Assembly: GCA_018665005.1 (NCBI GenBank)
Contig: JABJEE010000072.1
Coordinates: 1 to 10,788 of the forward strand
Source: Flavobacteriales bacterium
GTDB lineage: Bacteria > Bacteroidota > Bacteroidia > Flavobacteriales_D > Crocinitomicaceae
Length of the DNA: 10,788 nucleotides
Reading direction: 5' to 3'
Part shown: positions 6,331-10,788 of the stretch, in pieces
How positions within the stretch are numbered: position 1 is the first letter of the stretch
How the letters are laid out: every line of letters starts with the position of its first letter
Translations under genes and position numbers: made by a program
The notes under the pieces: model-generated
The model's input: the letters and a program-made list of their open reading frames with translations, nothing else
Told to the model about the DNA's origin: nothing
Databases searched by the model: none

Positions 6331-8142
6331 TTAGAAGTTCAAACTTTTATTTGACGCTCTTTTTCGATCTGTTTCTTTAAGAAGTATTTTTCTAATCCTT
6401 AAACACTTCGGAGTTACTTCAACGTATTCATCTCCTTGAATGTACTCTAAACACTCTTCTAAACTGAAAACCTTCGGCGGGGCTAACCTCACCTTATCAT
6501 CAGCTCCAGAAGATCTCATGTTAGACATTTTCTTGGTTTTGGTAACATTGATACAAAGGTCTCCGGTTTTTGAATTTTCTCCAATTACCTGTCCCTCATA
6601 AATATTTTCACTAGGTGCAATAAAAAATTTCCCTCTTTCCTGTAAATTATTTAATGAAAAAGGAATAGATACACCTTGTTCTAATGAAATCATCGAACCA
6701 TTTTGTCTTCCTGGAATTTCTCCTTTGTATGGTTGATACTCTAAATAACGGTGCGTCATAATGGCCTCTCCTGCAGTTTGAGTCAATAAATAATTTCTCA
6801 AACCAATAATTCCTCTTGAAGGAACATGAAATTGCATAACCATTCTGGCGCCTTTAGGCTCCATATTCAGCATTTCACCTTTACGTTTGGTCACTGCCTC
6901 AACAGCAGTACCGCTATATTCATCAGGTAAATCAATGGTCAACTCTTCAATAGGCTCACATTTTGCGCCATCAACCTCTTTCAATATTACTTGAGGTTGT
7001 CCTACCTGAAGCTCATACCCTTCTCTTCTCATAGTTTCAATCAGAACTGATAAATGCAATACACCTCTTCCATAAACCAGCCATTTATCTGCTTTATCCG
7101 TTTCCAATACTCTTAATGCAAGGTTTTTTTCTAACTCCTTATGTAAGCGTTCTTGGATATGTCTTGACGTTACAAATTTTCCTTCCTTTCCAAAGAATGG
7201 CGAATCATTTATAGAGAATGTCATAGACATTGTGGGTTCATCCATTCTAATCGTTGGCAATGGTTCTGGATTTTCAGCATTACAAATTGAATCACCAATT
7301 TCAAAACCTTCGATTCCAGTTATCGCACAAATATCTCCGGCTTCAACACTCGTTACTTTAATACGCTGCAAACCCTCAAACACAAACAATTCTTTTATTC
7401 TATGTTTTTGTTGACTTCCATCTCTTTTAGATAAAATAATGGGCATGTTTTCCTTTAACTCTCCTCGGGTCAATCTACCAATTGCAATTCGTCCTACATA
7501 AGAAGAAAAGTCCAAGGAAGTAATCAACATTTGTGTGTTTCCTTCCTGAATTTTTTTAGGTGGAAAATACTCAAGAACCCTATCCAATAAAGGCACAATG
7601 GTTTTCGTTGGTTTTTTCCAATCGTCAGACATCCATGACTGCTTGGCTGAACCATAAACCGTTGGAAAATCCAATTGTTCCTCTGTAGCATCAAGCTCAA
7701 ACATAAGGTCAAATACCTTCTCGTGAACCTCATCTGGCGTACAGTTTTCTTTATCTACCTTATTGATTACCAGTAATGGTTTTAAGCCCAATGCAAGTGC
7801 TTTACCCAATACAAATCTGGTTTGGGGCATTGGTCCTTCAAATGCATCAACCAAAAGACAAACACCATCAGCCATGTTTAAAACACGCTCTACCTCTCCT
7901 CCAAAATCGGCGTGACCTGGAGTGTCAATAATATTAATCTTCGTGTCTTTATAAATTACTGATACGTTTTTGGAGACAATTGTAATTCCCCTTTCTTTTT
8001 CAAGATCATTATTGTCCATAATGAGCTCTCCTTTTGGTCGATCTCTTTCATCTACAAAAGCTCCTTCCTCAATCATCTTGTCCACCAAAGTCGTTTTACC
8101 GTGGTCAACGTGCGCTATTATTGCGATATTCCTTATTTCCAT
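6331..8142 (-). CDS. typA: Ribosome-associated GTPase TypA/BipA
   Basis: TypA (BipA) is a translational GTPase of the EF-G/LepA group that binds the 70S ribosome at the factor site and is known in E. coli to be needed for growth at low temperature and for normal 50S subunit assembly. The 603-residue product is full length. G-domain motifs: AHVDHGKTT (10-18), RGITI (51-55), DTPGHADFGGE (73-83), NKVD (127-130), SAK (165-167). The EF-G-like domains follow, including a VLHLSVLIE-type domain-III segment, and the BipA-specific C-terminal domain with RGIIGLRNYLLTQT and PSENIYEGQVIGE, then a short basic extension. The start ATG at 8142 lies 15 bases after the deaD stop on the same strand, so the two are probably co-transcribed; DUF6089 follows. 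Confidence 0.97.
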   Translation of the reverse strand: MEIRNIAIIAHVDHGKTTLVDKMIEEGAFVDERDRPKGELIMDNNDLEKERGITIVSKNVSVIYKDTKINIIDTPGHADFGGEVERVLNMADGVCLLVDAFEGPMPQTRFVLGKALALGLKPLLVINKVDKENCTPDEVHEKVFDLMFELDATEEQLDFPTVYGSAKQSWMSDDWKKPTKTIVPLLDRVLEYFPPKKIQEGNTQMLITSLDFSSYVGRIAIGRLTRGELKENMPIILSKRDGSQQKHRIKELFVFEGLQRIKVTSVEAGDICAITGIEGFEIGDSICNAENPEPLPTIRMDEPTMSMTFSINDSPFFGKEGKFVTSRHIQERLHKELEKNLALRVLETDKADKWLVYGRGVLHLSVLIETMRREGYELQVGQPQVILKEVDGAKCEPIEELTIDLPDEYSGTAVEAVTKRKGEMLNMEPKGARMVMQFHVPSRGIIGLRNYLLTQTAGEAIMTHRYLEYQPYKGEIPGRQNGSMISLEQGVSIPFSLNNLQERGKFFIAPSENIYEGQVIGENSKTGDLCINVTKTKKMSNMRSSGADDKVRLAPPKVFSLEECLEYIQGDEYVEVTPKCLRIRKILLKETDRKRASNKSLNF

Positions 8143-8157
8143 TAAAATTGTATTGAA

Positions 8158-9990
8158 TTAACGTCCTCTATGTCTTCTTGGTCTGTCTGGTCTTGACCTT
8201 CTTTCTGAACCCCCATTTCTATCACCTGAACGATCTGATCTTCGATCACCTCCGCTTTTTGAAGAACGAAAATTACCACTGCGACCTCCTCCTCCAGAGG
8301 ATCTTCTAAATTTACCACCACCTGATCGGCTTTGTCCTCCACCTGATTGTTTAGAACCACCACCATTTTGGGTGTTTGTAACTTCAACAGATAGTTTTGT
8401 ACCTTCAAAATCAGTTCCGTTCACACTTTTCAGGATGCGATCCGTATGTTCCTCATCCACATCAAAAAATGCATATGAAGTCATGATATCTATTCTACCG
8501 ATACCTGTTGATTTTATTCCTGCGGCATCACAAACAACACGAAGCAAAGCTCCTGGATTCAGGCCATCTCGCTTTCCTGCGCTTAAGAAAAAACGTGTTT
8601 TCCCTTCATCGCGCGCTCTAGCACCTTTGTCTGTTCGGTTCCCTCCGTCTCGACTAGATTCTTTCGCTCGTTGATTCACATCTCCAGAACGATCATAATA
8701 CTCGATAAATCTATTGAACTCGGCAGAAACAAATTTCTTAATGATCTCTGTTTTATCCATCGTTTCAAATGAAGAAAGAATTTGAGGCATAAATTTCTCT
8801 ATGTCCTTTTCTTTGACCTCAATTTTGATCGTATTTTGGATCAGCTTCATCAATTGTATTTCACAAATCTCCTCTGCATTAGGTATTTTACCTTGTGCAA
8901 AAGTTTGCCCCATTTGCTTTTCAATGGCCTTGATTTTGTAGCTCTCCTTTGGACTGATAAGTACGATAGACTGTCCTTTCTTACCGGCTCTTGCTGTTCG
9001 TCCACTTCTGTGCGTATAGTTTTCTGTGTCATCAGGCAAATTGTAATTGATGACATGGGTAATGTCTTCTACATCGATTCCTCTTGCAGCAACATCTGTT
9101 GCTACCAAAACTTGAATTTCTTTACTTCTAAAACGAGCCATTACTCTGTCTCTCATCGGCTGAGTTAAATCACCATGAAGAGGTTCTGCACTGTATCCTT
9201 CGCGACCAAGGTTTTCAGCTACAGTAGCCGTTTCCCTTTTTGTTCTACAAAATATAAGTCCGTATATATTGGGATGGAAATCAATCAATCTCTTGACCGC
9301 TTCATAACGATCCCTTTCTTTGACCACACTATAAATGTGTTCAATGTTTTCATTACTTTGATTTTTATGACCTATTGAAACCTCTAGAGGGTCAGTCATA
9401 TAATTTTTTGCTATTCTAGCTACCTCTTTTGGCATGGTCGCCGAAAAAAGCCAAACACTTTTAGTTACAGGAGCAGAATCTAATATCGCATCTATATCTT
9501 CCTTAAAACCCATGTTAAGCATCTCATCTGCTTCATCAAGAATAACTGTTTTTACTTCTGAAAGCTTAATGACTTTTCTATTGATTAAGTCTACCAACCT
9601 TCCGGGAGTGGCCACAATAATGGATACACCCCTTTTTATTTGAGTCATCTGTCTGCGGATGTCTGCACCACCATAAACGGATACAATATTACAATTGAGA
9701 TATTTGGAAAAGGTTTCCAAATCTCTTGTAATCTGCAAACAGAGCTCTCGCGTTGGACAGATAATCAAGCCTTGCGGCAAAGAAGATTTTAAATCTATAT
9801 TACTAATTAGAGGCAGTCCGAATGCTGCCGTTTTGCCGGTTCCTGTCTGTGCAAGACCGACGAAATCGCAATCTTCATCTTTCATAAGATGTGGTATTGC
9901 TTGTTCTTGGATAGGAGTCGGTGCTTCGAAACCCAGTTCTTTTAACGACTTAAGCACCTCTTCTCTCAATCCCAGCTCCTCAAATGTCAT
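8158..9990 (-). CDS. deaD: DEAD-box RNA helicase, DeaD/CsdA type with DbpA domain and RGG-like tail
   Basis: An ATP-dependent RNA helicase that unwinds or remodels RNA in ribosome assembly, mRNA decay or cold adaptation. The 610-residue product has all core motifs: Q motif (Phe3, Gln28), AQTGTGKT (47-54), PTREL (79-83), TPGR (128-131), DEAD (152-155), SAT (183-185), ATDVAARGID (297-306) and HRSGRTARAG (327-336). A linker leads to a DbpA-type RNA-binding domain at about 464-538 (RFFLSAGKRDGL, then IGRIDI). Residues 541-610 are a Gly/Ser/Arg-rich tail ending HRGR, a disordered RNA-binding tail like those of other Bacteroidota helicases. The DbpA domain supports a DeaD-like rather than RhlE-like assignment. 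Start is ATG 9990, about 20 bases after the predicted transcription start from the element at 10014-10021. typA follows after 15 bases. Confidence 0.95.
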   Translation of the reverse strand: MTFEELGLREEVLKSLKELGFEAPTPIQEQAIPHLMKDEDCDFVGLAQTGTGKTAAFGLPLISNIDLKSSLPQGLIICPTRELCLQITRDLETFSKYLNCNIVSVYGGADIRRQMTQIKRGVSIIVATPGRLVDLINRKVIKLSEVKTVILDEADEMLNMGFKEDIDAILDSAPVTKSVWLFSATMPKEVARIAKNYMTDPLEVSIGHKNQSNENIEHIYSVVKERDRYEAVKRLIDFHPNIYGLIFCRTKRETATVAENLGREGYSAEPLHGDLTQPMRDRVMARFRSKEIQVLVATDVAARGIDVEDITHVINYNLPDDTENYTHRSGRTARAGKKGQSIVLISPKESYKIKAIEKQMGQTFAQGKIPNAEEICEIQLMKLIQNTIKIEVKEKDIEKFMPQILSSFETMDKTEIIKKFVSAEFNRFIEYYDRSGDVNQRAKESSRDGGNRTDKGARARDEGKTRFFLSAGKRDGLNPGALLRVVCDAAGIKSTGIGRIDIMTSYAFFDVDEEHTDRILKSVNGTDFEGTKLSVEVTNTQNGGGSKQSGGGQSRSGGGKFRRSSGGGGRSGNFRSSKSGGDRRSDRSGDRNGGSERRSRPDRPRRHRGR

Positions 9991-10013
9991 TTCTATTTAT
10001 TTAAAATTGGGTG

Positions 10014-10021
10014 CAAAGGTA
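10014..10021 (-). promoter_or_regulatory. -7 promoter element for deaD
   Basis: On the minus strand this reads TACCTTTG, an exact TAnnTTTG match, 23 bases before the deaD ATG. No TTG is present at the expected -33 position, so the call rests on the -7 part and its placement. It implies a short leader, with no long cold-shock-type 5' untranslated region. Confidence 0.5.
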
Positions 10022-10104
10022 TGGATAAAAGACTGGTAATACGATTATTGAACTACTTATTGCATATAATAGGTGTTTTCTAACCTCGTCTTGCTAAGTT
10101 TTTC

Positions 10105-10112
10105 TATTTTTG
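10105..10112 (+). promoter_or_regulatory. -7 promoter element for the DUF5606 gene
   Basis: TATTTTTG is an exact TAnnTTTG match ending 14 bases before the ATG at 10127, implying a leader of about ten bases made of an A-rich stretch. A TTG at 10091-10093 is only 11 bases upstream, too close for a normal -33 element. The spacer of 136 bases shared with deaD (9991-10126) holds this element, the deaD element and nothing else I can recognise. Confidence 0.5.
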
Positions 10113-10126
10113 AAAAAAACTTATAC

Positions 10127-10672
10127 ATGAACTTAAACGAGATCATATCAATAACAGGAAGACCTGGATTATTTAAGGTAGTCGCTCAAGGAAAGAACAG
10201 TGTGATTGTAGAATCAATTGTCGACAAAAAGCGTATTCCAGCTCACGCCTCTGATCGTATATCAACACTCGGAGACATTAGTATCTACACAACAGATGAA
10301 GATGTTAAGCTGATTGAAGTATTGGAGAAATTCAACGATAAATACGATGGAAAAGCCTGTCCATCACACAAAGAAGACCTTGCTAAGCTTGAGTCTACTT
10401 TAGGAGAGATTCTACCCAATTATGATCGTGAGCGTGTATACAAATCTGATTTAAGAAAGATCTTTCAATGGTATAATATTTTGATTAACGCGGGAATACC
10501 GATTGTTGAAAAAAAGGAAAAAAAGAAAGATTCAAAAGAAGCTGAAACCAAAAAAGCGACGAAAACAACAGCCAAAAAAGCTACGCCAAAATCAGGTCCT
10601 TCCAAATCAGTTAAAACCGTCTCAGCCAAAAAATCTGCTCCAACAAAAGTTGGCTCTCAGCGAGGAAAATAA
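10127..10672 (+). CDS. DUF5606 protein with Lys/Ala-rich C-terminal tail
   Basis: A 181-residue cytoplasmic protein. Residues 1-123 match DUF5606: an opening of the form MNL-IISITGRPGLFKV (1-18), a VIVESI strand, LGDISIYTTDED (48-59), then LPNYDRERVYKSDLRKIFQWYN (96-117). The family is widespread in Bacteroidota and its function is unknown; the N-terminal half has a small beta-barrel feel, which is only an impression. Residues 129-181 form a low-complexity tail rich in Lys, Ala, Thr and Ser with repeated KKA/AKK units, resembling histone-H1-like tails and suggesting nucleic-acid or ribosome contact by charge alone. The ATG at 10127 is chosen over an upstream ATG at 10073 because the family starts there and the -7 element lies between the two. 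The next gene begins 12 bases after its stop. Confidence 0.88.
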   Translation: MNLNEIISITGRPGLFKVVAQGKNSVIVESIVDKKRIPAHASDRISTLGDISIYTTDEDVKLIEVLEKFNDKYDGKACPSHKEDLAKLESTLGEILPNYDRERVYKSDLRKIFQWYNILINAGIPIVEKKEKKKDSKEAETKKATKTTAKKATPKSGPSKSVKTVSAKKSAPTKVGSQRGK

Positions 10673-10684
10673 ACTTTAACACTT

Positions 10685-10788
10685 ATGACTTATTCCAAGA
10701 ATGCTCGATCCTTTGTGGACGACCACTTGACTATTGACTCTTTTGAGTCTGTGGAGAAATATTTAAATAACCTTCTTAATAGAGAAAT
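10685..10788 (+). CDS. N-terminal fragment, possible M3-family oligoendopeptidase
   Basis: An open frame starts at ATG 10685 and runs off the right edge after 34 full codons, so only the N-terminus is visible. It begins MTYSKNARSFVDDHL and continues with TIDSFESVEKYLNNLLNRE. A short start followed by 'fv-ddl-i-s-es--kyl--LlnRe' resembles the opening of Bacteroidota M3-family zinc oligoendopeptidases, cytoplasmic enzymes that cut short peptides. The HExxH zinc site would lie far outside the window, so the assignment cannot be confirmed here. No Shine-Dalgarno or -7 element is seen in the 12 bases after the DUF5606 stop, so co-transcription with that gene is likely. Confidence 0.55.
   Translation, partial: MTYSKNARSFVDDHLTIDSFESVEKYLNNLLNRE

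Noticed and set aside
8158..8370. Repetitive G/C-rich DNA that might be a tandem repeat or CRISPR-like array
   Set aside because: The repetition follows from Gly, Ser and Arg codons in the helicase tail; there are no fixed-length repeat units or spacers.
8142..8408. An 88-codon open frame on the minus strand overlapping the deaD tail and typA start
   Set aside because: It is a frame-shifted shadow of the Gly/Arg-rich deaD tail; its Val/Glu/Asp-rich composition comes from the low-complexity DNA and it matches no family.
8782..9168. A 128-codon open frame on the plus strand inside deaD
   Set aside because: It is fully antisense to the conserved helicase domain, has no promoter or family match, and is best read as a shadow.
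1..10788. A new defence, mobile or biosynthetic system
   Set aside because: Nearly all genes are recognisable housekeeping or conserved Bacteroidota families, with no recombinase, toxin-antitoxin pair, nuclease effector or biosynthetic core enzyme, and no composition shift suggesting transfer.

Overview
The window looks like chromosomal DNA from a member of the Bacteroidota, most likely a Flavobacteriales-type organism. The DNA is AT-rich. Several genes belong to families I know mainly from this phylum (DUF6089 outer-membrane protein, DUF5606, a DUF4836-like lipoprotein). There are no clear Shine-Dalgarno sequences, and close matches to the Bacteroidota -7 promoter element TAnnTTTG sit just in front of several genes. 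I see no transposase, integrase, phage gene, CRISPR array, tRNA or rRNA. Gene density is very high, with no gene-free stretch longer than about 140 bases.

Layout, left to right. (1) 3-578, minus: an acidic conserved protein of unknown function. (2) 647-2230, plus: a predicted surface lipoprotein, divergent from gene 1 across a 68-base spacer that carries two mirrored TAAATTTG elements. (3) 2243-2908, plus: trmB (tRNA m7G46 methyltransferase), starting at TTG 12 bases after gene 2. (4) 2903-3199 and 3209-3985, minus: gatC and an upstream plsC, a tight pair that meets trmB tail to tail. (5) 4057-5034, plus: trpS, with the best complete promoter in the window. (6) 5031-5291, minus, and 5290-5511, plus: DUF2805 and DUF2256, two small basic proteins whose start codons share the tetranucleotide CATG. 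(7) 5471-6292, 6331-8142 and 8158-9990, minus: DUF6089 outer-membrane protein, typA/bipA GTPase and deaD-type RNA helicase, probably one unit transcribed deaD-typA-DUF6089. (8) 10127-10672, plus: DUF5606 protein with a Lys/Ala-rich tail. (9) 10685 to the right edge, plus: the start of a gene that resembles M3-family oligoendopeptidases.

Most of the content concerns translation: tRNA modification (trmB), tRNA charging (trpS), amidation of mischarged tRNA (gatC), and ribosome assembly or RNA remodelling (typA, deaD). The envelope is represented by plsC, the lipoprotein and the DUF6089 barrel. I did not find a clearly new multi-gene system. The items most worth a second look are the DUF2805/DUF2256 overlapping divergent pair, the deaD-typA linkage, the very short or absent mRNA leaders implied by the promoter positions, and the histone-H1-like tail on the DUF5606 protein.
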